Positions 1-5,909 of a DNA stretch of 9,506 nt are shown here, piece after piece. The notes beneath the pieces were generated by a model. That model did no database searches, had not been told where the DNA came from, and was given only the letters and a program-made list of their open reading frames with translations. Every line of letters starts with the position of its first letter. The stretch's first letter is position 1. The DNA is from Actinobacteria bacterium UBA4719 (lineage in GTDB: Bacteria; Actinomycetota; Actinomycetes; Actinomycetales; Dermatophilaceae). The stretch spans positions 1-9,506 of the forward strand of contig DHJN01000037.1 of assembly GCA_002404345.1 (NCBI GenBank), given 5' to 3'. The position numbers were made by a program, and so were the translations under genes.

Positions 1-19
1 GGCCGCCAACAAGAACTGA
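1..19 (+). CDS. sucC: Succinyl-CoA ligase beta subunit, last five codons (partial)
   Basis: The frame starting at base 2 reads Ala-Ala-Asn-Lys-Asn and then TGA at 17-19, 15 bp before the sucD start. An upstream gene ending just before sucD in the same direction is almost always sucC, the ADP/GDP-forming beta subunit. An Ala/Asn/Lys-rich C-terminal tail fits that protein in actinobacteria. Only five residues are visible, so the identification rests on position. The 15-bp gap carries the sucD ribosome binding site, so the two genes should share a transcript. Confidence 0.7.
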
Positions 20-34
20 AAGGCGGCAACCACC

Positions 35-925
35 ATGTCCATTTTTCTCAACGCTAGCTCCAAGGTCATCGTCCAGGGCATGACCGGCTCCGAGGGCCAG
101 AAGCACACCCAGCTCATGCTGGCCTCGGGCACCAACGTCGTCGGCGGCGTGACCCCCGGCAAAGGCGGCCAGAAGGTCGAGTTCGACTCTGGCGTCTCGG
201 TACCAGTCTTCGGGTCTGTTGCCGAGGCCGTCGAGGCGACCGGCGCCGATGTGACGGTCATCTTCGTCCCGGCCAAGTTCACCAAGGCTGCGGTAGTCGA
301 GGCCATCGACGCCAAGATCCCGCTCGCCGTGGTCATCACGGAGGGCGTCGCAGTCAAGGACACCGCCGAGTTCTGGACCTACGCCCAGCAGGCCGGCACG
401 ACGCGCGTCATCGGCCCGAACTGCCCCGGAGTGATCAGCCCCGGAGCGTCCAACGCCGGGATCATCCCGGCCAGCATCGCCGGCGCCGGTCGCATCGGCC
501 TGGTCTCCAAGTCGGGCACGTTGACCTACCAGATGATGTACGAGCTGCGGGACATCGGTTTCTCCACGGCTGTGGGAATCGGTGGCGACCCGATCATCGG
601 GACCACGCACATCGACTGCCTGGCTGCCTTCGAGGCCGACCCCGACACCGACGCGATCGTCATGATCGGCGAGATCGGTGGGGACGCTGAGGAGCGGGCC
701 GCGGCATACATCAAGGATCACGTCACCAAGCCGGTCGTCGGCTACGTCGCGGGCTTCACCGCCCCCGAGGGCAAGACGATGGGTCACGCTGGCGCGATCG
801 TGTCCGGTTCGTCGGGCACGGCTGCGGCCAAGCAGGAGGCCCTCGAGGCCGCCGGCGTCAAGGTCGGCAAGACTCCGTCCGCGACGGCCGAGCTCATGCG
901 CGAGATCATGCAGAACCTGGCCTGA
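35..925 (+). CDS. sucD: Succinyl-CoA ligase [ADP-forming] alpha subunit
   Basis: This is the alpha subunit of the cytoplasmic TCA-cycle enzyme that converts succinyl-CoA, ADP (or GDP) and phosphate into succinate, CoA and ATP. The 296-aa product has the usual family length. The N-terminal CoA-binding Rossmann domain shows [11 protein letters not shown] (15-25) and the VTPGKGG loop (39-45). The ligase domain shows GPNCPG (127-132), SKSGTLTYQ (158-166) and the active-site phosphohistidine segment [14 protein letters not shown], with His251 as the phosphorylated residue by analogy to E. coli His246. The ATG follows an AGGCGG ribosome site at 21-26. It is the second gene of a sucCD operon that ends at the hairpin at 1016-1050. 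Its TGA lies inside the first unit of a 17-bp tandem repeat. Confidence 0.98.
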   Translation: MSIFLNASSKVIVQGMTGSEGQKHTQLMLASGTNVVGGVTPGKGGQKVEFDSGVSVPVFGSVAEAVEATGADVTVIFVPAKFTKAAVVEAIDAKIPLAVVITEGVAVKDTAEFWTYAQQAGTTRVIGPNCPGVISPGASNAGIIPASIAGAGRIGLVSKSGTLTYQMMYELRDIGFSTAVGIGGDPIIGTTHIDCLAAFEADPDTDAIVMIGEIGGDAEERAAAYIKDHVTKPVVGYVAGFTAPEGKTMGHAGAIVSGSSGTAAAKQEALEAAGVKVGKTPSATAELMREIMQNLA

Positions 926-980
926 CACGCCGTACGGCCTGACACGCCGTACGGTCTGACACGCCGTACGGCCTGACACA
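919..980 (+). repeat. 17-bp tandem repeat, about 3.5 copies, carrying the sucD stop codon
   Basis: The unit CCTGACACGCCGTACGG occurs at 921-937 and 938-954. A one-base variant (TCTGACACGCCGTACGG) lies at 955-971, and a decaying fourth copy starts at 972 (CCTGACACACGCCGT). The TGA of the first unit is the sucD stop, and every copy repeats that TGA. A 17-bp period moves the later TGAs out of the sucD frame. Similarity to the next unit extends left to base 919, so the last sucD codon (GCC, Ala296) is included in the duplicated block. Confidence 0.95.
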
Positions 981-982
981 CG

Positions 983-1015
983 CCGTGCAGACGGTATGCC
1001 CGTGCAGACGGTATG
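983..1015 (+). repeat. Second tandem duplication, also 17-bp period, abutting the terminator
   Basis: CCGTGCAGACGGTATG is present at 983-998 and again, identically, at 1000-1015, giving a period of 17 bp like the preceding tract but with a different unit. The final GGTATG (1010-1015) directly precedes the terminator stem, and its complement CATACC occurs at 1053-1058 after a 2-nt GG bulge. The repeat therefore also supplies the outer flank of the hairpin. Confidence 0.9.
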
Positions 1016-1050
1016 AAGGGCCGGTCACCTCCTCGAGGTGACCGGCCCTT
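1016..1050 (+). terminator. Transcription terminator hairpin downstream of sucCD
   Basis: AAGGGCCGGTCACCTC (1016-1031) pairs perfectly with GAGGTGACCGGCCCTT (1035-1050) across a 3-nt CTC loop, giving a 16-bp stem with no mismatch. Beyond a 2-nt GG bulge, GGTATG (1010-1015) can pair with CATACC (1053-1058). No U-tract follows, which is common for actinobacterial terminators. It separates sucCD from perM. The remaining 1059-1187 contains no gene and no convincing promoter hexamers that I could see, though perM transcription should start there. Confidence 0.9.
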
Positions 1051-1187
1051 GGCATACCCTCGGTGCCCAAGAACCGGGGGCGGTTCACGGCAGCACGGGA
1101 TCCTACCGGCCCCCTTCGGCACAATCTCAGCTCCGGCGGCGCGCCCTGTCCCGTCTCGCGGTCGTTCGCAGGGAGCATGGAGACCTG

Positions 1188-2459
1188 ATGAGTCTGTTCG
1201 ATCGTGTTCGCAACCCAAAGCCCTCCGTCCCCGCCAAATCCTCGATTGCGCTGGCCGGTGGTCCCCTCCGGTTTGCCTCGGCAGTGGCGGGTGGCTCGGC
1301 AGCCCTGGTGTCGATGCTGATCATCGCGCTGCCCGCGTTGCTCGCCTGGGTCGCCAGTCCCGAGAGCACCGCGGGCTGGCCACGGGCGCTGTCCGTCGGT
1401 TCCAGCATCTGGTTGCTGGCCAACGGAGCACAGCTGAGCTCTGGGTCCGTCACGATCTCGCTGACGCCATTGCTCTTGACCGCCATCCCGCTGGTCGTCG
1501 CCACCATCGCAGCCCGACGCATACTCATGCAGCTCGACGACGGGCGCCCGCGCAGGTTCACGGGAGGCGGCGGCATACGTCGCGACGTCGCTGATGCCGG
1601 TCTCCCCTTCATCTCGTCGTATGCCGCGGTGGGAGTCGTCGTTGCCCTCGGCACCGCCGGCGATCCCCTGCACGCCTCGGTGTGGGACTCCATCCTGGGC
1701 ACGGCCGTCGTCGGAGCGGTCTCGATGCTGGTTGCCCTCGCCCGGGAGTTCAGGGGCCAGGTTGGTTCGGTGGCCCCGGACCTGACCGGGGCGCTGGAGG
1801 CCCGACTGCCGATCCATCTGCGCCGGGCCATCGGTCCGGGGATGTGGGGGGCGTTCGCGATCTTTGGCGCCGGACTGGCTCTGGCCCTCGTCATGATCGT
1901 GCTGCACCTGGGCCGGATCGGCACGCTGTACGGCACCCTGGGCGCCGATCCGGTCGGCATGATCGTGCTCAGCCTGGCCCAGCTGACGGCGCTGCCCAAC
2001 GTCGCGATCTGGGCGGCATCCTGGATGGCAGGGCCCGGCTTCGGCTTCGGTGCGGGCACGGCAGTCACCTGGTCGCATTCCAGCCCTGGCCTGTTGCCGC
2101 TCCTGCCCGGTCTGGGCGCATTACCGAACCCCGGCCCGCTGCACGCCGGTATGTGGCTCAGTGTCCTTGTCCCGGTTGCCGCCGGTGCGCTGGTCGGTTG
2201 GCGGGCCCTGCGAGTAGTGGCTCGACTGTCCTCCTGGCAGGTCAAGGCAAATGTCGCGGTCGCAGCGTGCGTGGTCGCCGCCCTGGTTCTGACGTTGGCG
2301 AGCGCTCTTGCCGGCGGTTCGCTGGGTGCCGCCCGGCTCAGCGGGGTCGGGGCGCCGTCGCTGGCGTTCGGTGCGGCCGTGCTGGGAGAGCTGTTGCTCG
2401 GGGCAGGGGTCGTGGTCGGCGTCAGCCACCTGCGCGCTGCCTACGCTCAGCGGTTGTGA
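1188..2459 (+). CDS. perM: PerM-like multi-pass membrane protein (DUF6350 family)
   Basis: The 423-aa product is an integral membrane protein with about eight to ten hydrophobic segments, for example at residues 31-55, 91-109, 141-157, 168-185, 221-241, 255-277, 322-341, 354-376 and 391-412. The segment AGPGFGFGAGTAVTWSHSSPG (roughly 281-301), followed by LLPLLPGLGALPNPGP, is typical of the actinobacterial DUF6350 family. That family includes M. tuberculosis PerM (Rv0955), which stabilises the divisome protein FtsB and matters for persistence. In M. tuberculosis perM also lies between sucD and purN, so position and sequence agree. I chose ATG 1188, which follows GGAGA at 1179-1183. The open frame runs back to 1038, but that extension would be encoded across the terminator stem. 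The stop codon begins a 15-bp triplication. A cell-division role is inferred from the mycobacterial homologue only. Confidence 0.88.
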   Translation: MSLFDRVRNPKPSVPAKSSIALAGGPLRFASAVAGGSAALVSMLIIALPALLAWVASPESTAGWPRALSVGSSIWLLANGAQLSSGSVTISLTPLLLTAIPLVVATIAARRILMQLDDGRPRRFTGGGGIRRDVADAGLPFISSYAAVGVVVALGTAGDPLHASVWDSILGTAVVGAVSMLVALAREFRGQVGSVAPDLTGALEARLPIHLRRAIGPGMWGAFAIFGAGLALALVMIVLHLGRIGTLYGTLGADPVGMIVLSLAQLTALPNVAIWAASWMAGPGFGFGAGTAVTWSHSSPGLLPLLPGLGALPNPGPLHAGMWLSVLVPVAAGALVGWRALRVVARLSSWQVKANVAVAACVVAALVLTLASALAGGSLGAARLSGVGAPSLAFGAAVLGELLLGAGVVVGVSHLRAAYAQRL

Positions 2460-2501
2460 TGCAGGCGGCTCTGATGCAGGCGGCTCTGATGCGCGCTGTT
2501 C
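2457..2501 (+). repeat. 15-bp tandem triplication starting exactly at the perM stop codon
   Basis: TGATGCAGGCGGCTC occurs at 2457-2471 and 2472-2486, followed by the diverged third copy TGATGCGCGCTGTTC at 2487-2501 (11 of 15 identical). The left boundary is the first base of the perM TGA. Because 15 is a multiple of three, the stop is repeated in frame three times. The tract fills most of the 52-bp gap between convergent perM and the minus-strand gene at 2512-2919. Confidence 0.95.
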
Positions 2502-2511
2502 TCCGGAAGGG

Positions 2512-2919
2512 TTAGCGCCCAGCGTCGAGAAAGCCGCCCAGGAACGACGTGAGACTGTGGTTGTACTGCGATCTGCAGTCTGCCATCGCGACCGCTGTAT
2601 TGGCCCCGCTGGTGCAGTCCTGGAGGCTCTTGGCCGTGTCATAGACAACGTACTCAAGCAGCACAACCGAGGTGAGAACGCCCACCAGAGCCAGCCCGAC
2701 GACGCTCGACACGATGCTGCCGGTGGGTGTGAGGCCTGCGGACCTTGCCCGGATCGCAAGGACCGACTCGAACCCGGACCACAGCAGTGGAACCACCGCC
2801 ACCGCGGTGTACGGCAAGGGGGCCCCGGCGGCGACCAGTCCGACGAGCATCAGCATCGCCGACCGTCGCGCATGCGCCATCCCCGGTGGCAGGACGCGTG
2901 GTTTGGGAGGTGAGGCCAA
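2512..2919 (-). CDS. Small membrane protein of unknown function, TTG start
   Basis: This is a 135-aa hydrophobic protein that I cannot assign to a characterised family. It has a basic, proline-rich N-terminus (MASPPKPRVLPPG, then HARR), hydrophobic stretches at about 20-37 and 40-56, and a strong membrane segment at about 68-92. A C-terminal tail follows with two cysteines (Cys102 and Cys115), which could pair if the tail is outside the cell. The start is TTG at 2919-2917, because AGGAG sits at 2930-2926 on the minus strand with a 6-nt spacer. The next ATG (2880) has no such site and would cost 13 residues. The open frame continues upstream antisense to purN, but that part is a shadow. The gene is convergent with perM and divergent from purN. 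Its sequence style (LMLVGLVAAGAPLPYTAVAVVPLLWSG) resembles conserved actinobacterial hypothetical proteins. Confidence 0.8.
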   Translation of the reverse strand: MASPPKPRVLPPGMAHARRSAMLMLVGLVAAGAPLPYTAVAVVPLLWSGFESVLAIRARSAGLTPTGSIVSSVVGLALVGVLTSVVLLEYVVYDTAKSLQDCTSGANTAVAMADCRSQYNHSLTSFLGGFLDAGR

Positions 2920-2925
2920 AGGGTG

Positions 2926-2930
2926 CTCCT
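2926..2930 (-). promoter_or_regulatory. Shine-Dalgarno AGGAG that fixes a TTG start
   Basis: The plus strand reads CTCCT, which is AGGAG on the minus strand. It lies 6 nt upstream of TTG (2919-2917). It is the best ribosome site near this reading frame and decides in favour of the TTG over the internal ATG at 2880. Confidence 0.75.
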
Positions 2931-2968
2931 GGGACTGGACGCTGGGCAGAGACGGTACGGCTGTCCGA

Positions 2969-2974
2969 TATCGT
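2969..2974 (+). promoter_or_regulatory. Candidate -10 element for purNH (TATCGT)
   Basis: TATCGT fits the actinobacterial -10 consensus TANNNT. It ends 8 nt before GTG 2983 and 17 nt before ATG 2992. Transcription would begin at about 2981-2983, giving a leaderless or nearly leaderless purN mRNA. This fits the absence of any Shine-Dalgarno sequence upstream of purN. I see no convincing -35 hexamer. The promoter must lie in the roughly 65-bp divergent gap, which also has to hold the promoter of the minus-strand gene. Confidence 0.4.
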
Positions 2975-2991
2975 GTCCCATCGTGACGAAT

Positions 2992-3615
2992 ATGCCAGAC
3001 ACCGGGTCGACCACAGGCTCGATCGTGGTCCTCGTCTCGGGCTGCGGCACCAACCTCCAGGCGCTTATTGACGCTACGGCCGACCCGGCGTACGGCGTGC
3101 GGATCGCCGCGGTCGGCGCCGATCGTGACGACATCGAGGGCCTGTCCCGCGCGGTGCGTGCGGGGATCCCTACCTTCGTATGCCGGGTCGCCGACTTTCC
3201 GACACGCGCGGACTGGGATGCCGCACTCGCCTCGGAAGTGGCGGAGTACCGCCCCCGGCTGGTGGTCCTGGCCGGCTTCATGAAGCTGACCGGCGAGGCG
3301 TTCCTGGAGCAGTTCGGTGGACGCACCGTCAACACCCACCCGGCGCTCTCGCCGTCCTTTCCTGGCATCCATGGTCCGAAGCAAGCGCTCGACTACGGCG
3401 TGAAGGTCACCGGCTGCACGTTGTTCGTCGTCGATGCCGGCGTCGACACCGGCCCGATCGTGGCCCAGAGGGCCGTCACCGTGCAGGACGACGACACCGC
3501 CGAGACCCTGCACGAACGCATCAAGACTGCCGAGCGTCGGATGCTCGTCGACTACGTGGGCCGGATGGTCCGCGAAGGTTTCACCGTCACAGAACGAAAG
3601 GTCACCATCTCGTGA
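2992..3615 (+). CDS. purN: Phosphoribosylglycinamide formyltransferase (GART)
   Basis: This cytoplasmic enzyme transfers the formyl group of 10-formyl-tetrahydrofolate to GAR in de novo purine synthesis. The 207-aa length matches the family. Visible motifs are the phosphate-binding start [17 protein letters not shown] (11-27), [10 protein letters not shown] (91-100), [12 protein letters not shown] (114-125) and VDTGPIVAQ (151-159). The catalytic triad corresponds to Asn114, His116 and Asp152 (E. coli Asn106, His108, Asp144). ATG 2992 is annotated, but the in-frame GTG at 2983 (three more residues) is as likely if the mRNA is leaderless. The longer frame from 2923 runs through the promoter region. 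The TGA (3613-3615) overlaps the purH GTG, so the two are translationally coupled. Confidence 0.95.
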   Translation: MPDTGSTTGSIVVLVSGCGTNLQALIDATADPAYGVRIAAVGADRDDIEGLSRAVRAGIPTFVCRVADFPTRADWDAALASEVAEYRPRLVVLAGFMKLTGEAFLEQFGGRTVNTHPALSPSFPGIHGPKQALDYGVKVTGCTLFVVDAGVDTGPIVAQRAVTVQDDDTAETLHERIKTAERRMLVDYVGRMVREGFTVTERKVTIS

Positions 3616-5234
3616 GCGAGTCGAAGGCTTCTGGCAAGCGCGCCGTTCAACGGGCGCTCATCTCCGTCTATGACAAGGCAGGGCTTGAGGTCCTGGCGCT
3701 GGGCCTGCATGAAGCCGGAGTCGCCCTGGTGTCAACGGGTTCCACGGCCGCGCGGATCGCCGATGCCGGCGTTCCCGTGACCAGGGTCGAGGACCTCACC
3801 GGCTTCCCGGAGTGCCTTGACGGTCGGGTCAAGACCCTGCATCCCACGATTCATGCCGGGATCCTCGCCGACACCGGCAACCCCGAGCACCTGGCACAGC
3901 TGGTCAACCTGGGCATCGAGCCGTTCGACCTGGTCGTCTCCAACCTCTATCCGTTCACCGACACGGTGAGCTCGGGTGCCTCGCAGGCGGAGTGCATCGA
4001 GCAGATCGACATCGGTGGGCCCTCGATGGTGCGGGCCGCGGCCAAGAACCACGCGAGCGTTGCGATCGTGACCAGCCCGGCGACATACGGCTCCGTCCTG
4101 GTGGCAGTGCGCGGCGGCGGCTTCACCCTGGGCCAGCGCAAGACCCTTGCCGCAGAAGCGTTCGTCCACACGGCCAGCTACGACGTCGCGGTTGCCAGCT
4201 GGATGGGCAACGTCCTGGCCGACACCAGTGACGGCACCGGCTTCCCCGCGTGGGTCGGCGCGACGTGGACCAGGGCGACCGTCCTTCGCTACGGCGAGAA
4301 CCCGCACCAGAAGGCCGCCCTATACGCCCGTGGGGGTAGAGGGCGCTCGGGTATCGCCACGGCCGAGCAGCTGCACGGCAAGGAGATGTCCTACAACAAC
4401 TTCATCGACGCCGACGTCGCGGCGCGCGCGGCCTACGACCACGCCGAGCCGGCGGTTGCCATCATCAAGCATGCCAACCCCTGCGGCATTGCAGTCGGTG
4501 ACGACATCGCCCACGCACACCGGAGCGCTCACGCCTGCGACCCGCAGTCGGCTTATGGCGGCGTCATCGCGACCAACCGCACCGTGACGGCGGCGATGGC
4601 GGAGCAGGTCGCCAAGGTGTTCACCGAGGTCGTCGTCGCCCCGGGATATGAGCCCGAAGCCCTGGAGATCCTTCAGCGCAAGAAGGCGATTCGACTCCTC
4701 AAGCTGCCCGAGGACCTGGACGGCGGCGCCGACCAGGTCGAGTTCCGTGCGGTTAGTGGCGGCGTCCTGATGCAGACGCGCGACCAGATCGACGCGGTCG
4801 TCGACGGCGGGGCTGGGGGCGATGGGGCTGGGGGCGACGACCCGTCGCGCTGGACGCTCGTCTGCGGCGACCCTGCCGACGCCGCCATGATCGCCGACCT
4901 GACGTTCGCCTGGCGGGCCATCCGCGCCGTCAAGTCCAACGCGATCCTGCTCGCCAAGTCCGGCGCCAGCGTGGGTGTCGGCATGGGTCAGGTCAACCGG
5001 GTGGACTCCTGCCACCTGGCGGTCACCCGCGCCGGTGCGGACCGCGCGGCCGGCGCGGTGGCGGCATCGGATGCGTTCTTCCCGTTCGCTGACGGGCTTC
5101 AAGTCTTGTTGGACGCCGGTGTCAAGGCCGTCGTCGCGCCGGGGGGCTCCATCCGCGACTCCGAGGTGATCGACGCGGCCCGGACAGCTAGCGTCACCAT
5201 GTACTTCACGGGCACCCGGCACTTCGCCCACTGA
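3612..5234 (+). CDS. purH: Bifunctional AICAR transformylase / IMP cyclohydrolase
   Basis: This enzyme catalyses the last two steps of IMP synthesis: formylation of AICAR by 10-formyl-THF, then ring closure. The 540-aa product has the N-terminal MGS-like cyclohydrolase domain (about 12-150), with [34 protein letters not shown] and [13 protein letters not shown]. The C-terminal transformylase domain shows [11 protein letters not shown] (225-235), [11 protein letters not shown] and IIKHANPCG, with Lys286-His287 the expected catalytic pair. Its end motif is [15 protein letters not shown]. The start is GTG 3612, overlapping the purN stop as GTGA, with AAAGG about 10 nt upstream; the sequence aligns with other PurH proteins from there. 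A Gly/Asp-rich insert at 399-410 comes from a 15-bp duplication. No duplication affects its stop codon, unlike several neighbours. Confidence 0.97.
   Translation: MSESKASGKRAVQRALISVYDKAGLEVLALGLHEAGVALVSTGSTAARIADAGVPVTRVEDLTGFPECLDGRVKTLHPTIHAGILADTGNPEHLAQLVNLGIEPFDLVVSNLYPFTDTVSSGASQAECIEQIDIGGPSMVRAAAKNHASVAIVTSPATYGSVLVAVRGGGFTLGQRKTLAAEAFVHTASYDVAVASWMGNVLADTSDGTGFPAWVGATWTRATVLRYGENPHQKAALYARGGRGRSGIATAEQLHGKEMSYNNFIDADVAARAAYDHAEPAVAIIKHANPCGIAVGDDIAHAHRSAHACDPQSAYGGVIATNRTVTAAMAEQVAKVFTEVVVAPGYEPEALEILQRKKAIRLLKLPEDLDGGADQVEFRAVSGGVLMQTRDQIDAVVDGGAGGDGAGGDDPSRWTLVCGDPADAAMIADLTFAWRAIRAVKSNAILLAKSGASVGVGMGQVNRVDSCHLAVTRAGADRAAGAVAASDAFFPFADGLQVLLDAGVKAVVAPGGSIRDSEVIDAARTASVTMYFTGTRHFAH
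4809..4837 (+). repeat. 15-bp in-frame duplication inside purH
   Basis: GGGGCTGGGGGCGA occurs at 4809-4822 and again at 4824-4837, a period of 15 bp. It encodes the repeated Gly-Ala-Gly-Gly-Asp stretch at residues 400-409. This lies between the DQIDAVVD segment and WTLVCGDP, where PurH proteins usually have a short linker. It is probably a tolerated surface-loop expansion. Confidence 0.85.
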
Positions 5235-5285
5235 GACCGCTTGTCCGGTCGGTCGGAAGATGCCCCGGGTTTCTTGAATCTGCCC

Positions 5286-5315
5286 TTGCCGGTCGATCGG
5301 CGTGAGGGCTAGCCT
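5286..5315 (+). promoter_or_regulatory. Predicted housekeeping-type promoter of the NTF2-like gene
   Basis: TTGCCG at 5286-5291 and TAGCCT at 5310-5315 are separated by 18 bp and fit the TTGNNN / TANNNT pattern of actinobacterial primary sigma factors. Transcription would start near 5322, about 35 nt before the ATG at 5357, leaving room for the GGAGG ribosome site at 5346-5350. It suggests that the gene is expressed independently of purNH. Confidence 0.6.
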
Positions 5316-5356
5316 CGCGGTGCAACCCATCCTGCTGACTCGACCGGAGGCATCCC

Positions 5357-5794
5357 ATGGACAAGCAAATCGCACGCGATCACGCAGATGCGATACTCGA
5401 AGCCTGGAATCGGCGCGACTACGACGAGATTGCCAGTCATCTCACCTCGGACGTTGTGCTGGTGGACCACACTCGCGGCAGGACCTCCACAGGTCCCGGT
5501 GGGTATGTCGCCCGTTTCCGGCGTTTGCTCGACGCCTTCCCAGACATGCGGGGTGAGAGCGTCTCGGTGCTCGCCGAGGGAAACCTGGTCGTCCAGGAGA
5601 CCATTTGGCACGGCCGACACACGGCTCCGCTGGTTCTCTCCGGGTACGACAACGTTGCACCGACCAACGATGTGATGACCATGCATCTCGTGACCTACAT
5701 GGAGTTCGACGACGATGGACACGCAAAGGTCCTACGGACGTACGGCCTTCCAGGCGAGGTCCCATTGGCAGCGCAGCCCGTCGGCGTGGGCTGA
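5357..5794 (+). CDS. NTF2-like / SnoaL-like fold protein of unknown substrate
   Basis: The 145-aa product has the look of the SnoaL-like (ester cyclase / NTF2-like) alpha+beta cone fold. It has an N-terminal helix with AWNRRDYDEIASHLTSDVVLVDH (16-38), GPGGYVARFRRLLDAFPDMR (46-65), then strands VSVLAEGNLVVQETIWHGRHTAPL and MTMHLVTYMEFDDDGHAKVLRTY. Members bind or turn over small molecules, or have no known activity, so the substrate cannot be deduced. The start is secured by GGAGG at 5346-5350 with a 6-nt spacer. It has its own promoter (5286-5315) and hairpin (5820-5844) and lies alone between purH and a convergent kinase gene. It therefore looks like an independent cargo gene rather than part of purine metabolism. 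Its stop codon is duplicated in frame. Confidence 0.85.
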   Translation: MDKQIARDHADAILEAWNRRDYDEIASHLTSDVVLVDHTRGRTSTGPGGYVARFRRLLDAFPDMRGESVSVLAEGNLVVQETIWHGRHTAPLVLSGYDNVAPTNDVMTMHLVTYMEFDDDGHAKVLRTYGLPGEVPLAAQPVGVG

Positions 5795-5811
5795 CTCGGC
5801 TGACTCGACTC
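5789..5811 (+). repeat. 9-bp tandem repeat carrying the NTF2-like gene's stop codon
   Basis: GGCTGACTC occurs at 5789-5797 and 5798-5806, followed by a partial GACTC at 5807-5811. The first copy contains the last codon (GGC) and the TGA stop. The second repeats them in frame, giving a second TGA at 5801-5803. The tract is short, so chance is possible for this one taken alone. Confidence 0.8.
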
Positions 5812-5819
5812 GAAAAGGC

Positions 5820-5844
5820 CCGATGCCGGCTCGCGCCGCATCGG
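5820..5844 (+). terminator. Hairpin between the convergent NTF2-like and kinase genes
   Basis: CCGATGC (5820-5826) pairs with GCATCGG (5838-5844). After a single bulged C, GGC (5828-5830) pairs with GCC (5835-5837), leaving a TCGC loop. It is preceded by GAAAAGG and followed by no T-tract. It lies 26 bp after the NTF2-like stop and 47 bp beyond the kinase stop, so it could serve both convergent transcripts. Confidence 0.65.
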
Positions 5845-5869
5845 ACAGTTCAGTTGACGCCGCACGCGC

Positions 5870-5909
5870 TTACGCGGTACCGCGCAGCAGTTAGCGCGGT
5901 ACCGCGCAG
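5870..5909 (-). repeat. Duplication carrying the kinase stop codon, with a 12-bp palindrome in each copy
   Basis: On the plus strand CGCGGTACCGCGCAG occurs at 5873-5887 and 5895-5909 (period 22), each adjacent to TTA (5870-5872 and 5891-5893). Read on the minus strand, the last kinase codons and TAA are followed by CTG, CTG, a second copy of the block and a second TAA. The two stops are 21 nt apart and so in frame, because a one-base indel separates the copies. Each copy contains the self-complementary CGCGGTACCGCG, which could form small hairpins or bind a dimeric protein. Confidence 0.9.

Noticed and set aside
919..1015. CRISPR-like array
   Set aside because: Units are direct tandem copies of 17 bp with no unique spacers and no cas genes nearby.
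1038..1187. 50-residue N-terminal extension of the perM reading frame
   Set aside because: The upstream ATG lies inside the terminator stem and the extension is not membrane-like. ATG 1188 has a ribosome site and fits the family.
1059..1187. Promoter of perM
   Set aside because: CACAAT at 1120-1125 vaguely resembles a -10 box, but no -35 hexamer lies at a suitable distance, so I do not list it.
906..2245. Long minus-strand frames opposite perM (390 and 372 aa)
   Set aside because: The products are low-complexity Arg/Gly/Ala/Pro-rich, have no recognisable motif, and overlap a clear membrane protein gene and a terminator.
2920..3513. Upstream half of the 333-aa minus-strand frame opposite purN
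   Set aside because: It is antisense to conserved purN coding sequence and has the arginine/glycine-rich look of a shadow frame in GC-rich DNA. The real start is TTG 2919.
5235..5250. Hairpin GACCG / CGGTC just after purH as a terminator
   Set aside because: The 5-bp stem with a 6-nt loop and no T-run is too weak to call in such GC-rich DNA.
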